DNA of 64,000 bases from Brasenia schreberi (taxonomy: Eukaryota; Streptophyta; Magnoliopsida; Nymphaeales; Cabombaceae): positions 8,772,001 to 8,836,000 of the forward strand of contig JAYKKT010000059.1 in assembly GCA_036023115.1 (NCBI GenBank), given 5' to 3'. The notes under the pieces are model-generated. The model searched no databases. It had not been told where the DNA came from and worked only from the letters and a program-made list of their open reading frames with translations. Position 1 is the first letter of the stretch; each line of letters opens with the position of its first letter. The position numbers and the translations under genes are program-made. This document shows positions 1 to 13,600 of this stretch, piece after piece.

Positions 1-1417
1 TATATCCCCTTTTGTTGTTGGAATATATCGGTTCCATTCAATCTTCACTAATCGGCAACCTACATGGGCCCCTCATCCATTATCGATTTGGGATAACCCT
101 CTTCTCCATGTATTTCTTTTGGTTACAAGAGGATGGCGAACCATAACACACATGCGCCCTTTTGGGCGTTGAACTTCCCACCAGCAGCAATGGCGCTGGA
201 GCGCCTGCCGTTGTGTTGACGCTCTGGGTACATCTCATCTACGTGATATTGGAATCTTTACAGTAAGTCCTTCCTTTTATTGTTGAGCCATGTTGTTGTT
301 GTCAGGAATGAATCTATTAACCATTAGTTGTTGCTTTTAGTAAAATAGTTTAAAAGTTTCTGTAATCGTATCTTCAGCAAGAAGTGAGCACTGCTTTGCC
401 GAAACTGAAATCTCAGTAAGAGATACAACCTTAGGCACAAAACACAGCAATTACCGAGATAAAGAATACAAGAGAAAGCCATTTGAGCACGCGGAGAATG
501 GAAGAAAAATACCATAAATAATGAAGAAAATGCACCCTTTGAAGAATATAATGAGAAATTGATTTTGTTGAAGAAATGGAAGAGATACCCACAGGAAAAG
601 GAGAATAGCAAAGGTAGCAGTGGAAAACAGAAAGAGAGGTCAAAACTAGAAGATGATTAGATTGAAGAGGAAAACAATCTGAAACATAACAAAGAAGATA
701 GCTCAAACATATTGAAAATAGATTGTTGGAGGATGTTGAACAGCCCTGTCATGAGCATAAAGATCCTTAGTTTTGGCTGTTGTGGGCTTGAGAATGGTTC
801 ACAAGCAATTTCTACGACAATCAATAACAACTAAGCCTTACCTGATAGGAGATGGATTACCTACAAGGATTCTTTCTTTCATAGATCTCGATCTTGTACC
901 ACGCCGATGTTATAGGTCTCAAATGATGGAGAGTTGGACTCAACCCGGTTTTAGGTTCGGGTCCATTTTCATGACTCAACTATGGTCAGGTTTGTATGAT
1001 ATTGACCTGACTACAATCCTATATGTTTCAGGTTCGAGATCAATTTGAAATGAAAAAACATATTACATTATTGTGTATTAAATATAAGTACTAAAAGTAA
1101 AATAGTACAAATTCTACTATTCATAGCACCAATTGATTGATGGAGTGTGAGAAGATTTAAGCGAAGATTGAGCATGGACCACTATCTCTCTTCCTCTCTC
1201 TCTCTCTATAAACTTTTTTGTGTCAGCTCTGGTACATGATGACTCAACCTAAAATTTTGTTGTGTCACTTTGACACGACCTGGACCTGACCCATGGTGAG
1301 ATGGTCTCTTTGGTTTTGATTGTCGGGTCGGGTCGGGTCAAAATTAGCCACCCCTATCCACGCGACATAAAATTCGTTAGGACAGCATCTCTCTCCAAAT
1401 TCCTACCTAATTGGAGT
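1..1417. other. Upstream intergenic DNA, no gene recognised
   Basis: I see only short chance open frames here. The segment at about 930-1340 has repeated GGGTCGGGTC-type motifs (around 1325-1340) and a short CT run near 1195, which look like old repeat DNA rather than coding sequence. The promoter of the hydrolase gene that starts at 1649 must lie in the last few hundred bases, but I could not pick out a convincing TATA box. Confidence 0.5.
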
Positions 1418-1452
1418 GCCTTCGCCTTCGCCTTCGCCTTCGCCTTCGCCTT
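1418..1452. repeat. (GCCTTC)n hexanucleotide microsatellite
   Basis: Nearly six perfect tandem copies of GCCTTC lie about 200 bp upstream of the hydrolase start codon, probably in its promoter or 5' leader. The repeat length is a multiple of three but it lies outside the inferred coding sequence. Confidence 0.9.
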
Positions 1453-1648
1453 GTGTTTATCAAGTAATCATTTTATACCTTTTGCCACCTCTCCAAAGCA
1501 TGTCAGAGATTTTTCTATGATGACGATCACCTCAGCGGTGATTTCCCCCTTTCGCCATTTCGTGATTCAAATGCACGCAGCAAGACGAGCACAACCCTAC
1601 AGGTCTACGCCTTAGGGACGATCTTCTCATCCGACTCATTTTCCGGTG

Positions 1649-4600
1649 ATGGATTGCTACTCCTGCGCTGACGCGACGCCGGACTCTTCCGTTCGGTTGC
1701 TGATGAGGGCGGCTTCTCTGATCACGCCGACCCAATACCTCGTTGCCTTCCTTTTTGTGATTGGCGTCTTCCTCTACAACTTCCTCGAGATCCACCTCCT
1801 GGGCGATGTCCTCACGGGGTTGAGAGGAGACCCAGTTTCGTTAACGTTCGATTCGAGCTCCGAACTCTGCAGCGTCCTCGTTTCCAAGTGCTCGATTCTT
1901 CGAGGAAGGTGAGGATTCCATCTTCCTTGTTGTTTGCCGGAGAATCAGGATTTATTGTTTCGTTTTAATTGCTGCGAATGATGGTCTCTTTGATTCTTGG
2001 GGTGGGACTTGTTGTGCAGATATTTACCGACGCCGTGGCTTTCGAGCCCTCACTTGCAGACCGCTTTTCTGCATTTCTTCGGCCGGCCTCCGGTTTTCCA
2101 TTACCGAAGGTGAGGAATTGTTTGTGCTATTGTTTATTCGTGTCTAGCTTTTTGGGCATACGGGCGCTTTGAAACTATTCGTTTGTTGCAATCTAATGGC
2201 AATGTCATGCTGAACCTGTGAGAGTTTGAGTTTTTTTTCGGTCGCCAAGGGAATGAACATTATTGGATAGTTCAACCAGTTCCACTCAACGTCGCATTTT
2301 ATTTCTTTCATACTGTGATTTGATCTCGTGTCAATTTATTGTAGTTTTCGTAAATTCAGTTTGAGGTGATTGTAGTTACTATTTAGAACTGAGTAGATTT
2401 TGTGGCGTTTCATGGCATCTCGTGTTTTGCTCAGTTCATGGAGTCTCGTGATCCATGCACCTTATGCTTGAAAAGAGAAGTACTTTGACAATCAAAACAT
2501 GAATCTGTTTTGTATGTGTATTTCTAGTCTAAACGAGTGCTCATCGGCCTCAGCTGGTTTGATTGTATAACCTTGATCAGTTTCTGTTTATAAGTCCGGC
2601 TCGAGTAGGGTTTAATCCTTCTTTTCTTCTCTTTTTAGTTTTATACCTTTTAAATGGAAAGACATGTAAGGGAACTAGTTTTGAACATCTGTTACACTTC
2701 TCTTGAATCACGTAATGCCTGAGATCCTTTTAAGCTTACTTCATTAAATTATCTCTTTATAGGCAAATATTCCACGTGTCAGATGGTGGAACTATTGCGC
2801 TGGATTGGCTTGTACATTCTGATGGTATGAATGAACAATTTCGTAGTATCTCTTATTTGTAGATTTTATCCTGATGGTTTATTGTTGATATTGTGAAAGT
2901 AGTAGCTACAAACTTATTCATTTTTTAGAATTTCCTTATACACTTAATTGTGATATTGCACGTTTTAAACCATTGTGGTAATCATTTGTTTTGTTGGTTG
3001 TAGTGTGTAACTTATTGTTCAACATTTATGTAGCATTCCATTGTGTATTATATTAGTCCCAAAGTCAGTTATAAAATAGTAAGGGACTGTGCTGAAACTC
3101 AGCAGAACTATGTACGGGAATGCCCAGTACGATGTTTAGTTTGGACATGAGAAATGAACGGGTAGAAATGCCCCTGTTTCACAGCATCTATTTATCCTAC
3201 TTGAATAAGTAAAAGCCTAAATTAAATTCATGCAACTATACGCCCTAAGTTCTGAAAATCCAACTAATTAAGTTTCAGTAGCTTTTGTGAACCACACTAT
3301 ATACCAATCATTGTGATGATTGATGGACCAAAGTTTGGGGATGCACATGCACGAGCTGCCAGAGGGCCCAGAAGTCAGAAGTCAGTTGGTGCAAAGGTGC
3401 TTCGTGTCATTGTGCTCTTGCTTGGATGGTGTGTATACTTTTCTGTAGTTGCGAATGTGTTACTAAACAACTTTGTTTGTGCCCAAAGGCCTGAAAGTCA
3501 TACAATGAGCCATGCTTATATACTGTAAATTACAGGATTTTATGATGTCTCTTACTGTTTGTCCATGAGATTTCAAAATTATTATGTTAGTGGCTGTAGT
3601 TGGACATGGCAGGTTTTAAACTTCAATTGCCTTAGCTGCAATGCTTATCTTAGATGTTTCAATTTGTGAATACTGTGTTTAGGTTCAGGAACTCACTCCT
3701 TAAACATGGCTGATGACCCCACCCCTATTGTGGTCGTAATCCCTGGCCTAACGAGTGATTCTGCTTCAAATGTAAGTTCTCCTTATACTCTTAAATTCTT
3801 AATGGTTTTCTCCATCAACTTTATTAATGGTTGAGCTTTACTATCTGTTAAGGTTCAGGTTATTTCAGACGTTGCATCATCACAGTTCTCTTAGCTAGAA
3901 GTTATAAAAGGAAAATATAACTTTTGTATGTGCATTTTTTGTGACCATTCAAGATACTAGACTCCAGTTGGAATATTGAATCTTTTTCAATCAGATTTTC
4001 CTCTTTCACTTTTTGTTATATTCTCTTTCTTGATCTTAATAATGAGGCTAAATAATTTCAGCTTTCCACATTGCCATCTTTCACTAAATTGTATTGGTTT
4101 TGAGTCTTTTGACAATCGTTTTGGCTTTTAAGTGTCATCCTTCATTAAGCTAACTTAGTTCAGCTTTTCTTAGCAATGTAAAATATTCTTAGTTGTAGTT
4201 CACCTCATTATGTGACAAAAAGACACCATTAAAGTTAAAAGGTAAATATTATAGAGCAGCAATTAAACCTGCTATGTTTTATGGTTATGAGCGTTGGACA
4301 GTTAATCATCATGTACAAAAGATGTCCATGGGAAAAATGAAGATATTGAGATGGATGAGTGGCCACATAAGAAAAGACCGGATACATAATGAGGTTATTA
4401 GAAACAAATTGGGAGTAGCACTAATAGAGGATAAAATGAGAGAAAATCGTTTTAGATGATTTTGATATTTAGAAAGACGACCAAAGGAAGCTCCCGTAAG
4501 AAGGTATGAAAAACTGGATTGTAAAAATGTTAAAAGAGGAAGATGAAGACCACAAAAGTGTTGGAAAGAAACAATAAAGAATGATCTACCTCATGTTGAG

Positions 4601-7600
4601 TTAACTGCCAACATGATCCATGATAGGGCTCGGTGGAAACAAAGAATCTTATTTGTTCCCAGTATCCATGGTTAGCTGAACTACATTTGTTTCGGTGATC
4701 ATAACTTTGATCTTTGCTTGGTTGAGCCATTATTCATGAGATACAATGGACCCAAATAACTCGTCTCTTGTCCACATGTATTCACGTTTCCACATATAGC
4801 CGAGTACATACATTACCATCAACTTCTTTCCAGTCAGATGACTATGAGAGCTCCATTGCCTGTTGTTATTTTCTGTATGATCTGTCCTTTTCATAATATT
4901 CTTACAATAATTTCCTTTCTAGATTTTTTGTTGTGAATGATGATAACACTCTTTGTGTATCCTTTTGCTGCAGTATATTAAACATCTCGTCCACCAATTC
5001 TCAAAGAGGGGATGGACTGTTGTTGTGAGCAATCATAGGGGGTTGGGTGGCATTTCTATTACTGTGAGTACGCATAAGTTTGTATATCACCTAGTTAGAT
5101 ATTCTTGGCTTGTATTCATTATGAAGTATTTGTTTAATTATACCAGTCAACAAGATACCTGCAAAAATGTAAAAAAAATGTGATCCAAGGAGATTAGGAG
5201 AGATCCTTGGTGCACTGCTGATGGTTTCTTCCTACTCAATCCAAACAAATAGGTGTTCCTTGTTTGGGGCCTAATCAATTATCTTTGTGAGTCTTTTTAC
5301 ACCAAGAAAAGTTATGAAACGCTTCTTATGGTTGTACAAATGGGGGAATGGGTTAATGCTGCACATGCATCTCATGATCTCTGATTCCATTTTTCAGGAG
5401 CTGTCTTGTATTTTTGTTCTTAGTTATAGTTGTAAAAAGCAGAATCTTCCTGAAATTTGGTTATGCTACGCTTACTTACTGTGACTGCTGTTCAAGAAAG
5501 CTTACAAGTAGTGTAAACTGTAAAGAATTAGTTAATAATTATATTCAAAACAAAACATGTGCCTTGACTGTCCAATGTAGAAAAACAACAGTATTAAGGT
5601 GTTCATGATTTCAAAATGTAATATAACCAACACAACTGTATGTTGTCAATGTCCCTCCCTTTTCATCTTTTGTATTTCCTTGGTTATGGAGATCTGTGGT
5701 TATATTCTCCACTTCACCATGGAAGGGGATAAGCATGAAAAATTAATAAGAAATTCTTGTCAATGCACATCCAACTCAACAGAGAATAAAAAACAAAAGC
5801 TTTGTGATTAATGATCACAACTGTGTTATAACCTTTTCTCCGGAGTTCTTTGATTATGGAAATGCCTGCATGAATGCTATGTGCATGATATTTGTGACAT
5901 CATCTAGAGAAGGGAAGGAAAAATAATATTAAGGACAAATCCTCATCATGGACATTCAAGCAGTTTTGTGCTGGATCTCCCATACCAATTCATATTCCTT
6001 AGTCTCTTTCATCCGTTACATTATCCTGAACAGCAATAATCCATTGGGTAGAAAACAGTTGCATAAAGAAGTATGCAACCTTTGACCATGTTGCGAGCTA
6101 GTAGATTGCTGTTATTAGCTGGTGATCTTGCAATCATTTTTATGATCAGAGTGCCACTTCCAGCTTGAAATTACGAAACGTGGCTCATAGTCATTGAAGA
6201 ATTGCGTGAATAGTTCCTGTAGCTATACGATGCTCTTGTATTTTAAAGTTTGATAGGGGTTGAAGGAAGCTATCTTCTGGATGTCCAAAAATGGAAGTTT
6301 TTCTTATTGAGACAAGAACTTTAACATTCAAAGGGATTTGCAAATAAAAGAGATATATAAAATCCTATTTATGTGAGCATCTTTTGCATGGACGTATTTG
6401 GCATGGATGTAAGTTTTTTTGGAGCAATAACATCCATATAATTTTTTTCTTTTATGTTGTTGTGTTCAGTTTCCGTAGAAACATACTATGATACTTGGTC
6501 TCATTAGGTACATAACATGGATGAAATGTCAATTGTGCAGTCTGATTGCTTTTACAATGCTGGCTGGACAGAAGACTTGAGGAAAGTTGTTAATTATCTT
6601 CATGAAGAGTATCCAAAGGCTCCTTTATTTGCTGTGGGCACGAGTATTGGTGCCAATGTTCTGGTACTTGTGCAACTTGTGTAATCCTTCTGAATTTTTT
6701 GTAAGTTATACAATATACTTAGTCCGAACATTGCCTCATCTCAAGAGTGACTTATAGGCTCATGTCAAGCCTCTGTTATTCCATAAACTAGAAAATAATC
6801 CTCCTTATCATTTGCTTTACTTGTGTAGATGTTAAGTATTAATAAAAAAATTGTGTAATATTGACTATTGAGATGTGATGGTGTGTCCTTCCGTTTCCAA
6901 CCTGTGTGCACTCTGCAAATCCTCAATTGGTACAATTTCTTCTCTAGGTAAAATACCTTGGTGAGGAACAGGATGGCACTCCGATCTCTGGTGCTGCTTC
7001 AATTTGCTCTCCTTGGGATCTCGTGGTTAGTACTAATGCACTGGATGTTTATTTCTCCAAGATTTCATTATTACTTCATCCACCAAAAAGACTCAAATAT
7101 CATGTCTGCTATTCCAAGTATCCTGATGTAACTTATAAAGAACCACATGAGATCAACACCAGTTCAACTCCATATCTATGTAGTTCCACTGTTGCTTGTT
7201 CAGAGAGCTTGGCTTATTTGTTTTGTTTGTAGTATGAAAATCAGAACCAAATTCTTTAACTATCAAATAATTGGTTGATTAATTGTATTTTGAAAATTGA
7301 AATGTGATGTATTGGTCAGTTTGACCTAACTCAAAAGCAACACCCTTATATTCTCTCTTTGATTTTTCCCTTTCCTTTGTTGTTCTCAATCTTTCCTTTT
7401 TCTCTGTTCATACAAGATTTTTCCTCTTTCACATTTTTTCTTTCTATTGTTTGTTCTCATTCTATTGTTTTACAACATGGATTACAAAAATTATGAGCAT
7501 TGCTTTGGGGCGTCCCCGCCTAGCGACGTGCTGCATAGCCCGAATGCAGTAAGAAGTAAGCAAGGGCCACTACATTTTTGCCCGAATGTAGTGAATCAAT

Positions 7601-10600
7601 TGCAGAGAGGGTTCCCACATCATGGACGGGTGTGGGTAAAGAAGTTAGTCCCGCTACATTGCCGCCCGAATGTAGTGAAAAATTTTCAGAGAGGGTCTCC
7701 GCATTTTGATTATGGACGGACGTGGGGGGTAAGGAAGCTAATCCTAGATAATAAGATTCGTATTGGTTCTTGGAATATCGGAACATTATCGGGTAAGCTA
7801 ATGGAGGTGGTAGATACTATGATTCGGAGAAAGATTCATATTCTATGTTTACAATAGACAAAATGGGTTGGAGAAAAAGCAAAGGAGATAGAGGATACAG
7901 GTTTTAAATTATGGTATTAAGGTAAAGAAAAGGCTCGAAACGGAGTTGGTATTATCATAAATAAAGATTTAAAGGAGAGTGTAGTAGACATACAACGATA
8001 TGGTGACCGAATCATGACGTTGAAATTAGTGTTAGGAGCAGAGGTTTTGAATATAGTTTGCGCTTACGTACCCCAAGTAGGACTAGAAGATAGTATAAAG
8101 ACAGTTTTTTGGGAAGAGTTAGATAAGGTGTTTCAAAAGATTCCACAAAAGGAGATTATTTGTTTAGGAGGAGATTTAAATGGACATGTCGGTACACCTC
8201 CCTAAGATACCCCTAACACATCTTTCACCGCTTTCCTAATATGTATAGCCATATTGTTCCACATATCACAGGGTGTACCAACATAATTCCCAACATCTCC
8301 TTTAATGACTTTCTGTTTAAATATATCTTCTTTCTCGCTTTTGAGGTTCCACCATTTAGTCCGAATAGCTCGATGCACTCTTTTCTTCTTTGTCCATTTT
8401 TTTATTTGTAAATCCATAACTAAAAGTCGATGTTGGGTGGTTAAGCTTTCTCCTGGAATTACCTTACAATCTTTACAACACGCTCTATCTTTTTTTCTAC
8501 AAATAAAGTAATCAATTTGTGTTTGTGATAAGCCACTCTTATAAGTAATTAAATGTTCATCTAGTTTTTTGAAGATTGTATTAACTATAAAGAGATCAAA
8601 TGCCATAGCAAAATTTAAAATCTCCCTACCTTCCTCATTTATATCCCCAAAACCAAAGTTTTCATGAATCCCTTGATATCCTAATGCTTCTTTACCGACA
8701 TATCCATTTAAATCTCCTCCTAAACAAATCATCTCCCTTTGTGGAATCTTTTGAATCACCTTATCTAACTCTTTCCAAAAAATTATCTTTATACTATCTT
8801 CTAGTCCTACTTGGGGTGCGTAAGCACAAACTATATTCAAAACCTCAGCTCCTAATACTAATTTCAACATCATGATTCAGTCACCATATCGTTGTATGTC
8901 TACTACACTCTCCTTTAAATCTTTATTTATGAAAAAAGAGTCTTCCTTTGGTCTAGGTTTTCTATATATTAAGTTGGATATAATGTTTTTAAATTCATCC
9001 CTTAACCCGTGCATAAAAAAAAAAAATATTGGTTGTCTAAAAACACTTAAAATTCAATAATTTTTTGAAGTTTTTCAAATTTATCAAAACTTCTAAGTTA
9101 TTCATTGTGATAGTCTCTAATGCTTAAATTTCATTAAATCAATTTAAAAGACAAAATCATCTTGAGAGTGGATCTTTTTCAAATACTCGCAAGTTTCAAA
9201 TGCACTTTTGAAAACACTAATTCTATTTCTAAGTTTTTCATCCACATTTTGAAAAATAATCGAAGTTATTTGTGTATTCATCTTTTATCAAGTTTTTAGA
9301 TCTTGCTTGTATTTTTCTTATGCCTTGAAAGCATCATCATCATCCAAATCTTTAATGTGTAAAATCGGTTCTTGAATTGTCCCATAAATATAATCTCAAA
9401 AATCTTTTGACAAAAATTACTTTTTTATAGTTTTTGTCAAACTTTGATAGCATTTCGGGTGAAGAATACATCTAAAAGATTCATTTTTGCCCTCTATTTT
9501 AAGCAAAAATCAAGGTCTTAATGTTACGTCAAGTTTGGAGTGATTTCACAAACTTTGCAATCTTGACACACTTCTCGATGTGCTCAAATTTTCCAAAACG
9601 ATGTTCTGATACCATGCAAATAATTGTTGATAATCGAATGTTCAATCGGCTAAGTTATAAAACGTCAAAGTGTTGGTTGAATCGTGAAGATATCAAATCA
9701 TCTAAATATGGATGTCACAAATAAAGAATGTAACAAGAGTCAAGAGCGAGAGTCAAATCACAAATCAAAGGTTGTACTAGACAACTTGTTAGTGAATTAT
9801 GTTACAACTTTACTTATAGAGCAAGTGGTGAAGAAAATAGAAGGCTGAATCAGCAAAAGGAAAAATGAAGGGACTAGCGGTTCTGTATGACCACTTATCC
9901 ATCTCAACATCTTCATTTCTATCAAAGACATCTTTTGTACATGTTGATGATTAACTGTCAACACTGAGAACGGTAAAACATGGCAGGTCTAATTGTTGTT
10001 GTATAATATTTACCTTTTAACTTTAATGGTATCTTCTTATCACAAAGAATATATCACAAAGAATACTTGATGCTTCTCTCTATTTTAACCAACCATTATT
10101 AATTCTATGTGTAACATCTCCATCGATTCTTTCATCACTCTAAAAAATTGACCCTAGGTATTTAAAACTTTCTTTTGGAGGGATACAATATGTGCCAATT
10201 TTATTTTCTATGTCCTCTGAAGTAACCAAATGATCAAACTTATATTCCATATATTCTGTGTTTGTTTTACTAAGTCGGAAGCCTTTACTTTCTAATGTTT
10301 CTCTCTATAGTTCCAATTTTCTATTAACGTTTTCCTTACACTCCTCCACTAACACAATGTCATCTACAAATAACATACACCAAGGTACTTCATCTTGAAT
10401 TTGTTTTGTTAACTCATCAATCACCATTATAAATAAGTATGGACTTAAAATTAATCCTTGATGTAACCCAATATTAACTTAAAGAAGTCTGTCATTCCTT
10501 CATGAATCCTCACACATGTTTTTGCACCATCATACATGTCTCTTATAAGGTTTATGTATGTCAATGGGATACCTCTTTTTTTTCAGGTTCTCCAAAGAAA

Positions 10601-13600
10601 CCTCATTCGGCACCCTATCATAAGCTTTTTTTAGATCAATATATATCATGTAAAAGTCTTTCTTTTTTGCTTTAAAATGTTTTATAAGATGTCTCAAAAG
10701 GTGAATCGTTCAAGAGTAGATCTGCCCAGTGTTATCCGTATCGCACCGTATCATATCATACGATACGTATCGTATCGTGGGAAGCCACGATACGATACGG
10801 TACTGTATCATATGATACGGCCCGTATCGCCCGTATCGTACGATATGGGCGATACGCCCAAATTTTTTTTTTTCAATTTTTTTTTTCAAATTTGTTTTGC
10901 ATGTTTCTGCCCTCTCTTCACTTTCCTTTAAGGCATCCTCCAATATGCTTATAATTTGGGTTTATAATTTCATTTATTTAATAAAAATAATATATAAAAA
11001 AAAATTTATGACAAAATCATTTCCCTTTCTGTTACAACTTTTAGGTATATTTTTGCTAACAGTTTCTAATTTCATAAGATCGTAAACAATTAAAAACATT
11101 TAGTTCTCTCGGTTCATTGAGTAGGGATTTCACAACTTCACTATTTTAGGGTTCACGTTACATGACTTCCATTGAGTTGAACATGATCAATGTGTGAGGG
11201 GCTTAACTCAGTCTGTGAGGTGAGAAATGAAGCTCATGCATTAGTTAAAAAGCTAGTCTCCAATAAGAGAAAAAGGGGATATCATCAAGTAATAATATCA
11301 CATCATTGAGGTGTCATAGACTCAATAATCAAAGAAATGGAGCTCTTTGTTTTGCTCACATATGAAAATTAGCAAATATGACAACTACATGTACAAAGAT
11401 AGCAGTTTGTTAATTTTGATATATTACATGAGTGGATTATGGAAGATAACGAAGAAAATGCACTCCTAAGTCCTAACTGAAGAAGACATTGCATGAATTA
11501 ATTTGAAGTGCAACAACATCATCAAGGAGAAGATAAGATTATTTAGTTAATGATCCTGATACAAATTTACAATATGTAAAATATAAATGTATTTCATTTT
11601 TTGATTCAAAATATATAATTTTGGATGCAATTGTTCAATATTAAATGTTCAATTTGTGCTAAACTTTGCATTATATGAATTTAAAGCAATTACTAGATTT
11701 TTCCAAAATTTTCCAGAATTTTCTTGATTTATTTCGGATTTTTACTAATTTTATTGATTTTTTAAATAATTTTTATAATTTTTTAATATTAAAGTACGAT
11801 ACGATACGATACGCCCGTATCGTGGAGCCCAGCGATACGCGATACGATACGCGTCAGACAACACTGGATCTGCCTGACATGAATCAAAATTGGTTCTCTG
11901 TTGTAGTTTACTTGTCTTAACCTACGTTCGATAATTCTTTCCCATAATTTCATAGTATGACTCATTAACTTGATACCTCGATAATTCACACAATTATGAA
12001 TGTCTCTCTTGTTCTTATATGGGTATAAATGTACTCACTTTCCATTCCTTGAACATCTTTTGGTTTCTCTATATTTCATTAAATAGTCTTGTGAGCCAAG
12101 TGATTCCTGTTTTTCCTTGGATTTTCCAAACTTCTATAGGAATATTGTGTAGTCCTAGCTATCCTAAAAATATCTCTTTCACCCTCTTTTGGTGTTGAGT
12201 TTTTTTATATAAATCCTCTCAAATTTTAGCTTTTGCTTCACTGATGGCTTTTTTTGTTTTTTTATAAGCCTCTAAAGCTTCACTAGTTTTCTTAGCATAT
12301 GTCCTCTTTGCCTTGCTTGTATTTTGCACTACTTCACTCCACCACCAAGCTTCTTTTTGTGCCGATACGCCTCCCCTAGATTCACCTAATACATCTTTCA
12401 CCACTTTCCTAATAGGTATAGCCAGATTGTTCCATATATCACAAGTTATACCAATATAATTTCAAGCATATCCTTGAAGAACTTTCTGTTTAAATATATA
12501 TTCTTTCTCGTTTTTGTGGTTCCACCATTTAGTCTGAATAGTTGGATGCACTCTTTTCTTCTTTGTCCATTTTTCAATTTGTAAATCCATAACTAAAAGT
12601 CGATGTTGGGTGGTTAAGCTTTCTCCTAGAATTACCTTGTAATCTTTACAACATACTCTATCTTTTTTTCTACAAATAAAGTAATCAATTTGTGTTTGTG
12701 ATAAACCACTCTTTTAAGTAATTAAATGTTCATCTTGTTTTTTGAAGATTGTATTGACTATAAAGAGATCAAATGCCATAGCAAAATTTAAAATATCCCT
12801 ACCATAGCAAAATTTAGAATATCCCTACCTTCCTCGTTTATATCCCCAAAACCAAAGTTTTCATGAATACGTTGATATCCTAATACCTCTTTACCGACAT
12901 GTCCATTTAAGTCTCCTCCTAAACAAATCATCTCCCTTTGTGGAATTCTTTAATCAACTTATCTAACTCTTCTCCAAAAGCTATCTTTATTTTATCTTCT
13001 AGTCTTACTTGAGGTGCGTAAGTACAAAATATATTCAAAACATATGCTCCTAACACTAATTTCATCATCATGATTTGGTCACCATATCGTTGTATGTCTA
13101 CTACACTATCCTTTAAATCTTTATTTATGATAATACCAACTCCTTTTCGAGCATTTTCCTTACCTAAGTACTATAATTTAAAACTTGTATCCTCAATCTC
13201 TTTTGCTTTTCTCTAACCCACTTTGTCTCTTCTAAAGCTAAACTTACATCCATACGAGTTATAATTAGTATTGTTGTGGACTATGTGGCAACTTGATGTA
13301 AATAATGCATTCTTTCAGGAAGAGCTTAAGGAGAAAATATATATGGAATTACCACTTGGTTATCAAAATCTAGAAAAGGCAATTTATGGGCTGAAACAAT
13401 CGCTTCGAGCGTGGTTTGAAAAATTCAACAAGAGTATTATCGACTTGGGCTATAAAAAGAGTGTAAATGATCACACTTTATTCATTAAAAGAGGGGAAAA
13501 AACTAACATTATTGTTGGTGTATGTTGATGACATAATAGTGACAGGAGATGATATGGAAGAAATACAAAGATTAAAGCTTGAACTTCATCGATTGTTTGA

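Noticed and set aside
3313..3528. A 71-codon plus-strand frame in hydrolase intron 3
   Set aside because: It is not needed for the spliced frame, lacks good splice signals and has no counterpart in the family.
8202..8873. A 223-codon minus-strand open frame as a host gene
   Set aside because: It is the LINE endonuclease, nearly identical to the copy at 28288-29241, without gene structure around it.
7480..8931. A single LINE with a 5' inversion from twin priming
   Set aside because: About 238 bp are present in both orientations, whereas a simple twin-priming inversion would not duplicate that much. Two insertions or a later duplication fit better.
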